A stretch of 64,000 nucleotides of DNA from Micromonospora sp. CB01531. Lineage in GTDB: Bacteria > Actinomycetota > Actinomycetes > Mycobacteriales > Micromonosporaceae. Each line of letters starts with the position of its first letter. Position 1 is the first letter of the stretch. Position numbers and translations under genes: made by a program. Under the pieces are notes generated by a model. The model ran no database searches. It had not been told where the DNA came from and saw only the letters and a program-made list of their open reading frames with translations. Positions 1-7,460 of the stretch are shown piece by piece. Location of the stretch: assembly GCF_001905095.1 (NCBI RefSeq), contig NZ_LWLS01000065.1:1-64000 (forward strand), written 5' to 3'.

Positions 1-714
1 CAGGTGCGATTCCTGCCCGCTACCCGGCAACCACGCCTCGCTAAAGGGATTGTCATTACTGACCTTCGGTCGGGAGTGCGACCGGGTCACGCCCAGGTCC
101 TCCAGCAGATCGGCCACGGACTTCGAGGTCATCGAGGTGCCCCGGTCGGCGTGGACCACGTGTGGCACCCCGTGCACGGTAAACACCTGGCGCATCATGT
201 CCTCGGCCAGGGGTCCGGACTCGCGGGAGTGCACCCGGACTCCGACGATGTAGCGGGAGTACACGTCGATCATCACGTAGGCGTCGTAGTACACGCCCTT
301 GACCGGGCCGGCGAGTTTGGTGATGTCCCACGAGTACACCTGCCCCGGGCCGGTGGCCACCAACTCCGGACGGGTCCGGGGACGATGCCGGGCCTGCCGG
401 CGGCGCTCACGAACCTGACGGTGCTCCCGCAGGATCCGGTACATCGTGGCGATCGACCCGACATACAGGCCCTGGTCCAGCAACACCGCGTACACCTGCG
501 CCGGGGCGGCGTCGACGAACTGCGGACTGTCGAGCACCTGCAACACCGCCGCCCGTTCGACCGCGGACAGCGCGTTGGCCGGCGCCCGCCGCACCGGACG
601 CAGCCCAGTTGGCCGCCGCCGGTCCCGATCCACGCTCGCGCGGGCGATACCGGTCACCCGCGCCGCAGCACGCGTCGAGGTCCCGCCGGCGGTCAGCGCA
701 TGATAGGCGGCCAT
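1..714 (-). CDS. IS3-family transposase OrfB (DDE integrase), cut by window edge
   Basis: This frame is open from the ATG at 714 to the window edge. It encodes MAAYHALTAGGTSTR at its start, then the rve integrase core. The first catalytic Asp is in YSWDITK, the second in HADRGTSM, and the Glu in NDNPFSEA, exactly 35 residues after the second Asp, the IS3-type D-D(35)E spacing. Directly after FSEA the protein reads WLPGSGQESHL instead of the QFKTLKY-type continuation usual in this subgroup, so the gene may be broken at about position 33. Only 33 bases are visible beyond that point, so this is uncertain. Confidence 0.8.
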   Translation of the reverse strand, partial: MAAYHALTAGGTSTRAAARVTGIARASVDRDRRRPTGLRPVRRAPANALSAVERAAVLQVLDSPQFVDAAPAQVYAVLLDQGLYVGSIATMYRILREHRQVRERRRQARHRPRTRPELVATGPGQVYSWDITKLAGPVKGVYYDAYVMIDVYSRYIVGVRVHSRESGPLAEDMMRQVFTVHGVPHVVHADRGTSMTSKSVADLLEDLGVTRSHSRPKVSNDNPFSEAWLPGSGQESHL

Positions 715-1118
715 CAGTGCCTGCCGAGCCCGAACACGTCCGGACCGTCCGGCTCGCTCCTGGAGATGTCCTCCAAGAGCTCGCGCGCTTTTCCCATGAT
801 CGTCAACGCCGTCTCGGTCCGCGCCAGCTTCGCCTGCGCCAACTCCAGCTCACGGCGCAACCGGGCGATCTCGGCCTGCTCCGCCGACGGCCTCCCGACC
901 GTCTCCCCAGCCGGCTTGCCCTGCAACAAACCCGCGTCACGGGCCCGGCGCCACTCACTCATCAACGACGAGTACAACCCCTGCTCACGCAGGAACGCGC
1001 CACCCTCACCCCCAGCCACGGCCTGCTCGTAACGGGTCAACAGGTCCAGCTTCTGCGCCGGCGTGAACGACCGACGTGCCCGCGGCCCGTCCGACCGCGG
1101 ACCTCGCTTACGACTCAT
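714..1118 (-). CDS. IS3-family transposase OrfA
   Basis: OrfA binds the element's ends and is normally fused to OrfB by frameshifting. The protein starts MSRKRGPRSDG, has a basic N-terminus, then a helix-turn-helix region (FTPAQKLDLLTRYE about residues 18-31), then a leucine-zipper-like coiled coil (IARLRRELELAQAKLARTE). The ATG at 1118 is chosen because it begins at the conserved basic head; an in-frame start 45 bases upstream (1163) would add a tail that looks unrelated to the family. The stop codon overlaps the orfB ATG as TGATG, which suggests translational coupling or frameshifting nearby. Confidence 0.85.
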   Translation of the reverse strand: MSRKRGPRSDGPRARRSFTPAQKLDLLTRYEQAVAGGEGGAFLREQGLYSSLMSEWRRARDAGLLQGKPAGETVGRPSAEQAEIARLRRELELAQAKLARTETALTIMGKARELLEDISRSEPDGPDVFGLGRH

Positions 1119-1487
1119 GACCCCATCATCCTGGGCCGACGCGGTACCAACAGAAACGCTCAACGCTTCTCAATCCCTGATCTCGCCCTGTCAGCGGAAC
1201 TTGCTACGAGCCGCTGGCCTCAACTCACCCTGGCAGACAGGGTCCGGGCAGCCTGACCGATGGTGGTTCACACGCTACGAACTTGATGACGCAGACGATT
1301 CAGCCGGGGCGGCGCGCTGCCGCCGCCGATGTCGATGAATCGTCTACGACATCAAGTTCGTAGTGCCTCAGGGAGAAGGTCCTGTCCCCTCGTTTATCGA
1401 GCGAGCTTGCGGCCGGTCAGGCGAACGCTTACCAGGGCCCGTTCTTCGCAGGCGAGCATGGTGTCGGACGGGTCGGGTTGAATACGG
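1119..1487. other. Intergenic region beside the IS element
   Basis: No convincing gene lies here. It contains the undefined upstream end of the IS3 element and a long imperfect palindrome (1275-1363). A 42-codon minus-strand ORF (1522-1394, MVNAGPIVSG...) overlaps the head of the next gene; it reads smoothly but I cannot support it as a gene. Confidence 0.5.
1275..1363. repeat. Long inverted repeat, 28-bp arms
   Basis: The arms are 1275-1302 (beginning CTACGAACTTGATG) and 1336-1363 (ending CATCAAGTTCGTAG). They match at 26 of 28 positions. The 33-base GC-rich centre can itself pair partly. There is no T tract on either side. It could be a miniature inverted-repeat element or the leftover ends of an insertion sequence. 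Confidence 0.8.
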
Positions 1488-2117
1488 ATGATGCCGCTGA
1501 CGATCGGACCCGCGTTCACCATCCCCGGCTACACGACCATTGCTTCGCCGGATCACGACAACGAGTACGACGCGCCCGTTCACGGCGCGGACGACGCGGT
1601 AAGGCATCCGGCCTTCTGGTTCCACTACCTGTCCGATCCCCTCGGCAAGGTACGGGAGGCGGAGAGGGCCTTCCAGGTCGCCCGCGTGGAATACGACGCA
1701 ATGCTCGCCGCGCTTTGCGACCCCGAGCGGTGGCTGGTGATCTCGGTGCGGCTCGCCGAGGATCGCTGGCTCAGGATCGTGTACCGCAACCTCGAGGAGG
1801 AGATGGGACTCGACTTCGTGGAGCAGCGGCCGGACCGACCGGTGGAGCTGGTCGCTTCGGTCGAGGGCCATGGATTCTCATCCGCCATGACCTGGGCGGA
1901 GCTACTGGCCGCGGCCGCGCTGCCGGACGACCGGCTGACGTGGGCGCAGCGCCTCATGCTGATGTTGCCGATGCTCGGTCCGCAGGAGCTTCCAGATGAC
2001 GCCGGCGCGGTGGTGAACAAGGCGCTGGAAGGGATCGGCGCGGGAAATCGAACCGCCCTGACGGCGGCGCTGCTGGATCGCCTTGACTGGCGTACCCACC
2101 AGCAAGCAGCCGATTAA
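1488..2117 (+). CDS. Hypothetical protein, 209 aa
   Basis: I do not recognise a family. The product is acidic and apparently cytosolic, with no signal peptide or membrane segment. The N-terminal half is rich in aromatic and charged residues (AFWFHYLSDPLG, LRIVYRNLEEEMG). The C-terminal half is helical, with a Leu/Met-rich stretch (RLMLMLPMLGPQEL). It stands alone between the IS-side palindrome and the next gene. The start is ATG 1488 or the adjacent ATG 1491. An orphan gene beside an IS suggests recent acquisition, but nothing more specific can be said. Confidence 0.6.
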   Translation: MMPLTIGPAFTIPGYTTIASPDHDNEYDAPVHGADDAVRHPAFWFHYLSDPLGKVREAERAFQVARVEYDAMLAALCDPERWLVISVRLAEDRWLRIVYRNLEEEMGLDFVEQRPDRPVELVASVEGHGFSSAMTWAELLAAAALPDDRLTWAQRLMLMLPMLGPQELPDDAGAVVNKALEGIGAGNRTALTAALLDRLDWRTHQQAAD

Positions 2118-2267
2118 CGCCTCAACCGGGAGAGGATGGCCGACCAGGCTCGACCGCCAAAGCGGAGAGTCGGCCCGGATTGGTTCTTGTCCCGCCAGCC
2201 GAGCGATGGCGGCGGATGATGGCGACGCTCACACCGGCACGGGGCAGGTGGCGGCGCGAAAGCTCCA

Positions 2268-2273
2268 TAGACT
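2268..2273 (+). promoter_or_regulatory. -10 box TAGACT, leaderless start
   Basis: TAGACT lies 6 bases before the ATG at 2280. No ribosome binding site fits between, so the transcript probably starts at or next to the start codon. Confidence 0.6.
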
Positions 2274-2279
2274 GCCGTC

Positions 2280-3008
2280 ATGGTGACGTCACCGCCCGTC
2301 GTCGAGGAGTTCGGCCGGGAACTCGCGGCGCTCGGCTGGGTCAGCGGGCTGCTGGTCGCCGGATCGCTGGCGACCGGCGACTACATACCCCGGGTCAGCG
2401 ACCTCGACCTGGTCGCCCTGGTCGATGGTCCCGTCGAGGAAGCCCGGCAGGCCGCGCTCGCCGACGTGCACCGGCGCCTCGACGCCGGCACCGGCTCAGG
2501 GCTGAACCTCGGCTGCGTCTACGTCGACACCGCGATTGCGCTCGACGTCGGGGTGCGGCATCCGACCTGGACCCACGGGCAGCTCGTCCAGCGGATCCTC
2601 TCCGGGATCACCCGGGCCGAGCTGGTCCGGCACGGGTACCCGATCTTCGGCCCCGTTCCCCGCGACATCTTCCCCCCGATGAGCAACGACGACGTACGGG
2701 CCGCCGCGCACGCCGAACTCACCGGCTACTGGGCCTGGGCCGCCCGGCGTCCGTGGCTGTGGTGGGACCCCGTCATCGCCGACCTCGGTCTCACCTCGAT
2801 GGCCCGGGGGCGCCACGCGCTCGGCACCGGCGAACTGCTCACCAAGTCCGGAGCCGTCCAACAGGCCGCCGCCCCGGCCTGGCTGATCGAGCAACTTGCC
2901 GCCCGACGCCGAGGGGAGAGCATGCCCTCGCCCCGGCTCCGCACCGCCCTGATCGCCTGGCGGGACGCCCGGCGGACCGTCGCCCGGGCACGAAGGGAGG
3001 GGCAATGA
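2280..3008 (+). CDS. Nucleotidyltransferase-domain protein
   Basis: The N-terminus carries the polymerase-beta-type nucleotidyltransferase signature: GS at residues 28-29 followed by a DLDL pair of metal-binding acids (GSLATGDYIPRVSDLDL). This is the fold of aminoglycoside adenylyltransferases and MNT proteins. The C-terminal half is helical, with WAWAARRPWLWW and a basic tail. The length (242 aa) fits stand-alone streptomycin-adenylyltransferase-like proteins, but the substrate cannot be told. It overlaps the next gene by ATGA, so the two are co-translated. Confidence 0.75.
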   Translation: MVTSPPVVEEFGRELAALGWVSGLLVAGSLATGDYIPRVSDLDLVALVDGPVEEARQAALADVHRRLDAGTGSGLNLGCVYVDTAIALDVGVRHPTWTHGQLVQRILSGITRAELVRHGYPIFGPVPRDIFPPMSNDDVRAAAHAELTGYWAWAARRPWLWWDPVIADLGLTSMARGRHALGTGELLTKSGAVQQAAAPAWLIEQLAARRRGESMPSPRLRTALIAWRDARRTVARARREGQ

Positions 3009-3940
3009 CCACCGCGGCCACCTACGCGAGGTTCGGCGCCCGCGAGGCGTACGGGGTGTCCCCCGCGTACGAGCGGCTGGCCCTGGCGGTGTCCCAGGAC
3101 GGTGAGTTGCTCGCCCTGCTGGAGGCGCTTCCACCCGCCAAGCGGCAGCCGAACCTGCTGTTCGCCGTGGTCCGCCTCCTCGGCGGGCCGGTCGAGGATC
3201 CGGCCGCGTTCCACGCCTACACCTTGGCGCACTGGCCGGCGATCGAGGCGGAGCTGCGTACCCGGTCGACCCAGACGAACGAGGCCGGCCGGTGCGCCGT
3301 ACTGCTGCCGGTGCTCGCCGCGCTGCCGCAGCCGCTCGCGTTGCTGGAGGTCGGCGCGTCCGCCGGCCTGTGCCTCTACCCGGACCGCTACGCCTACCGC
3401 TACGGCGAGCACCTGCTCGGCGGGGGCGAGCCGGTCCTCGACTGCGCGGCCACGGGAATAGTGGTGCCGGATCGCCTGCCCGAGGTGGTGTGGCGGGCCG
3501 GCCTGGATCTGAACCCGCTCGACGTGACCGACCCGGCGGACGTGGCGTGGCTGGACGCCCTCATCTGGCCCGAGCACACCCACCGCCGTATCCGGTTGCG
3601 GGCCGCCACGGCGGTCGCCGCGGCCGACCCGCCGCTGCTCGTCCGGGGTGACCTGGTGGACGACCTGCCGGCGCTGGCCGCGCAGGCACCAGCCGGCGCC
3701 ACCCTGGTGGTGTTCCACACCTCGGTGCTGTATCTGGTGCCGGCGTCCCGCCGGGCCGCGTTCGCCGAGGTGGTACGCGCGCTGCCCGGCCACTGGATCG
3801 CGAACGAGGCGCCGGACGTGCTGCGCTACGACGCCCTGCCGGCGCCGCCGACCGAGGTACATCACAACGTGCTCGCGTTGGACGGCAGGCCGCTCGCCTG
3901 GACCCGCGGGCACGGCCAGGCGATCACCTGGTTCGGGTAG
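3005..3940 (+). CDS. DUF2332 family protein, 311 aa
   Basis: The protein resembles DUF2332: an N-terminal helical region (YARFGAREAYGVSPAYERLA), a central VLPVLAALPQPLALLEVGASAGLCL segment with a Rossmann-like glycine pattern, and a C-terminal VVFHTSVLYLVP strand. That pattern suggests a SAM-dependent methyltransferase-like fold; the activity is unknown. The ATG overlaps the stop of the nucleotidyltransferase gene (ATGA at 3005-3008). A longer upstream frame exists, but it overlaps the preceding gene and was rejected. Confidence 0.75.
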   Translation: MTTAATYARFGAREAYGVSPAYERLALAVSQDGELLALLEALPPAKRQPNLLFAVVRLLGGPVEDPAAFHAYTLAHWPAIEAELRTRSTQTNEAGRCAVLLPVLAALPQPLALLEVGASAGLCLYPDRYAYRYGEHLLGGGEPVLDCAATGIVVPDRLPEVVWRAGLDLNPLDVTDPADVAWLDALIWPEHTHRRIRLRAATAVAAADPPLLVRGDLVDDLPALAAQAPAGATLVVFHTSVLYLVPASRRAAFAEVVRALPGHWIANEAPDVLRYDALPAPPTEVHHNVLALDGRPLAWTRGHGQAITWFG

Positions 3941-3955
3941 CGCCTCCGGCGCCCG

Positions 3956-4100
3956 GGCTGGCGGCCCCAGCAGGTGCTGGAACGCATCGACCAGCCGGTG
4001 GAACGGGTCGGCACGCTCGTCGGCTTCGCCTCCCCGACCGCCTTCCGCCAGCTCGTCGGCGTCCCACCCCGCGCCCTACCGCGCCGCCTTCCCGCCCGCG
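3956..4100 (+). pseudogene. Relic of an AraC/GlxA-type regulator C-terminus
   Basis: One frame gives QQVLERIDQPVERVGTLVGF then ASPTAFRQLVGV, which is the second helix-turn-helix of GlxA-like AraC regulators. The expected end of the domain (SPAPYRAAF-like) continues in the neighbouring frame as SASHPAPYRAAF, so there is a frameshift at about 4050-4060. The N-terminal domain and first helix-turn-helix are gone. The relic's end overlaps the tail of the sigma-factor gene on the other strand. Confidence 0.65.
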
Positions 4101-5377
4101 CCGCGCGCCGGCCTCTCCTCGCCCTCGTCGGGAGTGAGGGAGGCGAGGCGGGTGGCGAGGTAGGCGCGTTCGGTGTCGTTGTCGACCAGGGCCAGGGCCG
4201 CCCGGTACGCCTCCGCCGCCTCCTGGTGGCGGTCGAGGCGGCGGAGCAGGTCGGCGTGGATCGCCGGCAGGTAGTGGTAGCCGGCCAGCCGGGCGTCCCG
4301 CGCCAGCGCGTCGACCTCGACCAGGGCGGCCGCTGGGCCGTCGGCCATCGACACCGCCACGGCCCGGTTGAGCGCGACGACCGGCGACGGCCAGCGCTTC
4401 GACAGCTCGTCGTAGAGGCGTACCACCTGGGGCCAGTCGGTCGCGGCGTAGCTGGGCGCGACGGCGTGCAGCGAGCCGATGGCCGCCTGGAGCGCGTACC
4501 GGCCGACGCGGCCGGTCCGGAACGCGCCGAGGACCAGGCCGTTGCCCTCCTCGATGGCGGCCCGGTCCCAGGCGGACCGGTCCTGCTCCGCCAGCACCAG
4601 CAGCCGCCCCTCGGCGTCGGTACGGGTGGCCCGCCGGGCGTCGGTGAGCAGCAGCAGCGCGAGCAGCCCGCGTACCTCCGGCTCGTCGGGCATGAGGGCC
4701 AGCAGCATGCGGGTCAGGTGCAGCGCCCGGTCCACCAGGTCGGCCCGGACCAGTTCGGTGCCGGAGGGGGCGGTGTGCCCGGTCGTGTAGAGCAGGTGGA
4801 TGACGGTCAGCGCCGCGTCCAGCCGCTCGGGCAGCTCGGCGGCCTCCGGCACCCGGTAGGGGATCCGGGCGGCGGCGATCTTCTTCTTGGCCCGGGTGAC
4901 CCGGGCGGCCATGGTCGACTCGGAGACGAGGAACGCCCGGGCGATGTCGCCGGTGCTCACCCCGCAGACCAGGCGCAGGGTCAGCGCGACCTGGGCCTCC
5001 CGGGCCAGCGCCGGGTGGCAGCAGGTGAAGACCAGCCGTAGCCGGTCGTCGGGCACCGCGTCCTCGCCGGGCTCGTCCGCCACCTCGGCCTCCACCGGCT
5101 CCACCAGCAGCGGCAGCTTGGACCGGAACACCTTCTGCCGCCGCAGCACGTCGAGGGCCCTGCGCTTCGCGGTCGCGGTCAGCCAGGCGCCCGGCTTGTG
5201 GGGTACGCCGTCTCGCGCCCAGGCGTCCAGCGCGGCCAGGTACGCGTCCTGCACGCACTCCTCGGCGACGTCGAGGTCATCGGCGACGCGCGCCGTCGCG
5301 GCGAGCACGAAGGCCCACTCGCGACGGTGCGCGTCCGCCACGGCGCGTTCGGCCGCGGTCGTGCCGGCGTCGGTCAC
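4076..5377 (-). CDS. ECF sigma factor of the ECF42 type
   Basis: Region sigma2 (residues about 20-85, WAFVLAATARVADDLDVAEECVQDAY) and sigma4 (about 120-170, RLVCGVSTGDIARAFLVSE) are present. They are followed by a long helical DUF6596/TPR-like extension to residue 433 (NRAVAVSMADGPAAAL, AAEAYRAALALVDNDTERAYL). ECF42 factors have this C-terminal extension and are encoded with DGPF/YCII proteins, as here: the ATG overlaps the stop of the upstream YCII gene by 4 bases. No anti-sigma factor is encoded nearby, as is usual in this group. The target genes are unknown. Confidence 0.88.
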   Translation of the reverse strand: MTDAGTTAAERAVADAHRREWAFVLAATARVADDLDVAEECVQDAYLAALDAWARDGVPHKPGAWLTATAKRRALDVLRRQKVFRSKLPLLVEPVEAEVADEPGEDAVPDDRLRLVFTCCHPALAREAQVALTLRLVCGVSTGDIARAFLVSESTMAARVTRAKKKIAAARIPYRVPEAAELPERLDAALTVIHLLYTTGHTAPSGTELVRADLVDRALHLTRMLLALMPDEPEVRGLLALLLLTDARRATRTDAEGRLLVLAEQDRSAWDRAAIEEGNGLVLGAFRTGRVGRYALQAAIGSLHAVAPSYAATDWPQVVRLYDELSKRWPSPVVALNRAVAVSMADGPAAALVEVDALARDARLAGYHYLPAIHADLLRRLDRHQEAAEAYRAALALVDNDTERAYLATRLASLTPDEGEERPARGAGGKAAR

Positions 5378-5715
5378 TCGGCCGGCGGGACGAACAGCGG
5401 CCGGACCTCGACGCCGCCGTCGATGGTTGCCGGGTTCAGCTTGGCGATCTTCAAAGCGACGTCCAGGTCGGGCGCCTCCAGGACGAAGAACCCGGCGACG
5501 ACCTCCTTGGCCTCGATGAACGGGCCGTCGGTGACGAGGTCGCCGCGGACCGCCGTGGCGGTGGTGCTGGGCTGCAGCGCGAACCCCGTGACGATCCGGC
5601 CGCCCAGCTCCTCGACCTGAGCCGGGTAGCGCTCAAGCAGCGCCAGGTAGTCGGGCGTGATCTCCGTCGGGTCGGCCGGCGCGGGCGAGTAGATCAGGAC
5701 TGCGTACTGGGTCAT
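5374..5715 (-). CDS. DGPF/YCII-related protein, partner of the ECF sigma factor
   Basis: This small protein (113 aa) has the YCII fold signature and the eponymous DGPF motif (VTDGPFIEAKEVVAGFFVL, about residues 63-81). DGPF proteins are genetically linked to ECF42 sigma factors; their biochemical role is unclear. Translation is coupled to the sigma gene by a 4-base overlap. A purine-rich stretch (ccgaggagaatcc on the coding strand) precedes the ATG and serves as ribosome binding site. Confidence 0.88.
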   Translation of the reverse strand: MTQYAVLIYSPAPADPTEITPDYLALLERYPAQVEELGGRIVTGFALQPSTTATAVRGDLVTDGPFIEAKEVVAGFFVLEAPDLDVALKIAKLNPATIDGGVEVRPLFVPPAE

Positions 5716-5898
5716 CGGATTCTCCTCGGGTTGTCGTTTCCCTCTGCTGCCTCACCGACGGACGGTTCCCGCCCGATTCGACAACACCCCGGGGAAATTT
5801 TCTTGCCCGGGCTGTGCGGCGGGTGCGGGGGCCGCCGGGGCAGCGGATGATCACGTACGCTGCCGTCCGGCGCGTCCGACGACAAGGCGAAGGCGGCT

Positions 5899-6687
5899 AT
5901 GGCGATCAATGATGGGCTCGGCCAGCGCCGGGTCACCGTTGTGGCAGTAGCGGTCACCGTAACCCTCGCACTCACCAGCGGTTGTTCTCTCCAGCGACGT
6001 GCGGCCGACCAGGCGGCACCCCGAACCTCGACAGCCGCGGCGGCACCGTCGGATGGGCCTGCCACGCTGCCCTGGGCGTCGGCGATGGTGGCTCGAAATG
6101 GCACCGACATCACCGTGTACAGCGGTCCGGGCGACGTCCCATGCAAGGAGCTCTGGCAACCGCAGGCCACGATCACTGAGCAGAAGGACGCCCAGGTGAT
6201 CATCTCGGTGAACGCTCGCATCATTGGTGCAGTCGACTGTGCCGCCAGCGGTGGTGCCGTTCCCGTCGTCGTCTCGCTGCCGAAGCCGCTCGGTGGCCGG
6301 GTGCTCCGCGACGCCGCCACCGGACTGACCCCGCCGATCTACTTCGAGCGTGATCTGCCGGACCTGCGCTCGGACAAGCGGTGGCGTCCGTTCTCGTCAC
6401 ACTGGATGTCGACCGACGAGGGCTGGCATCAGGGCTACAACGGCCCCGGCGGCTCAGCGCTGCTCGTGAGCGCGCAGCGCACTGCGGGAGTGAACCTCCC
6501 CGACCGTGTCGGGACCTTCTCGATCGGCTCGCGTCACGGCACCGTCACTGGTGATCCAGGAAGGTCATGGACGGTGTGGTGGGAGGTCGGCAAGGTGACC
6601 TACTCCCTGCGGCTGGAGCCAGCCGAGGGTGGCACGTTCACGCTGAAGCAGTTCAAGCAGGAGATCGCCAGTTTGCGCTGGAGCTGA
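5899..6687 (+). CDS. Putative lipoprotein, 262 aa
   Basis: There is an N-terminal signal with a lipobox ending in LTSGC (Cys at about residue 29), after a charged start and a hydrophobic run (VTVVAVAVTVTLA). A low-complexity Ala/Thr/Pro linker follows. The mature part is rich in beta-strand residues (IISVNARIIGAVDC, TWWEVGKVTYSLRLEP). I do not recognise a family. It probably faces the outside of the cell, anchored by lipid. It stands alone, with the methyltransferase gene starting about 115 bases downstream. Confidence 0.75.
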   Translation: MAINDGLGQRRVTVVAVAVTVTLALTSGCSLQRRAADQAAPRTSTAAAAPSDGPATLPWASAMVARNGTDITVYSGPGDVPCKELWQPQATITEQKDAQVIISVNARIIGAVDCAASGGAVPVVVSLPKPLGGRVLRDAATGLTPPIYFERDLPDLRSDKRWRPFSSHWMSTDEGWHQGYNGPGGSALLVSAQRTAGVNLPDRVGTFSIGSRHGTVTGDPGRSWTVWWEVGKVTYSLRLEPAEGGTFTLKQFKQEIASLRWS

Positions 6688-6789
6688 CGCCTCCCGGACG
6701 CCGGGTACGTCAGGCGTTGGCCGCGAAGGCCGGAGCCGTTCGTCGCGTACCTGACCCGGCTCGGGGCCGGGACGGATCCGGCCGGCGAC

Positions 6790-6795
6790 TAGGGT
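6790..6795 (+). promoter_or_regulatory. -10 box TAGGGT, leaderless start
   Basis: TAGGGT is 8 bases before the GTG at 6804, with no ribosome binding site in between. Confidence 0.5.
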
Positions 6796-6803
6796 TTCCG
6801 GTC

Positions 6804-7460
6804 GTGACCGAACCGACCTGGCTGACCGAGACCCGCGCCGCGTACGACACGGTCGCGGTGGACTACGCCCGGCTGCTCCCCGAGGTGGTGGAGGGCCCGC
6901 TCGACCGGGGCATGCTGACCGCGTTCGCCGAGCAGGTCGGGCCCGGCCGACCGGTGTTGGAGGTGGGCTGCGGGACCGGCCGGGTCACCGCCCACCTGCG
7001 CGACCTCGGGCTGGACGTGGCCGGCGTCGACCTCTCGCCCGGCATGGTCGAGGTAGCCCGCCGGACGTACCCGGAGCTGCGCTTCGACATCGGCTCGATG
7101 ACCGACCTGGCGATGCCGGACGCCCGGCTGGCTGGGCTCGTCGCCTGGTACTCGATCATCCACCTGCCGCCTGAACTGCTGCCCGTCGTGTTCGCCGAGT
7201 TTCACCGGGTGCTCGCGCCGGGCGGGCACCTGCTGCTCGCGGTCAAGGCCGGCGACCAGCGGATCCGCCTCGAGCAGGCGTACGGCCACACCGTCTCGTA
7301 CGACGTGCACTGGCTGCCGCCGGACCGGCTCGCCGACCAGTTGGCCGAGGCCGGGTTGACCGTGCGGGCCACGCTGGTCCGCGAGGCGGAGGCCGGCTTC
7401 GAGCGGGGACCGCAGGCGTTCCTCCTGGCCACCCGTCTGGACGGCGGGGTGGACCGATGA
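6804..7460 (+). CDS. SAM-dependent methyltransferase, class I
   Basis: The SAM-binding motif I (VLEVGCGTGRVTAHL, about residues 52-66) is followed by an acidic motif II (VAGVDLSPGMVEVA) and a GGHLLLAV motif. The length, 218 aa, fits small Methyltransf_11/25 enzymes that methylate small molecules. The substrate is unknown. The GTG at 6804 is chosen because it sits just after a -10 box and at the head of the conserved domain; an upstream extension of the frame overlaps the lipoprotein gene. It overlaps the asparaginase gene by ATGA. Confidence 0.85.
   Translation: MTEPTWLTETRAAYDTVAVDYARLLPEVVEGPLDRGMLTAFAEQVGPGRPVLEVGCGTGRVTAHLRDLGLDVAGVDLSPGMVEVARRTYPELRFDIGSMTDLAMPDARLAGLVAWYSIIHLPPELLPVVFAEFHRVLAPGGHLLLAVKAGDQRIRLEQAYGHTVSYDVHWLPPDRLADQLAEAGLTVRATLVREAEAGFERGPQAFLLATRLDGGVDR

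Larger units (their letters stand above)
1..1118 (-). mobile_element. IS3-family insertion sequence, partial
   Basis: The element is seen as an orfA/orfB pair on the minus strand, with orfA upstream and orfB running off the left edge of the window. The layout is the usual IS3 one: a helix-turn-helix/leucine-zipper OrfA and a DDE integrase OrfB in another frame. The two frames meet at a TGATG overlap (712-716). I could not define terminal inverted repeats with confidence; the upstream end lies somewhere between 1119 and about 1260. Confidence 0.85.

Noticed and set aside
2180..3940. 586-aa frame covering the nucleotidyltransferase and DUF2332 genes
   Set aside because: Its first 270 residues are an Arg/Pro-rich shadow of the nucleotidyltransferase gene. 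Only the part from 3005 has coding pattern.
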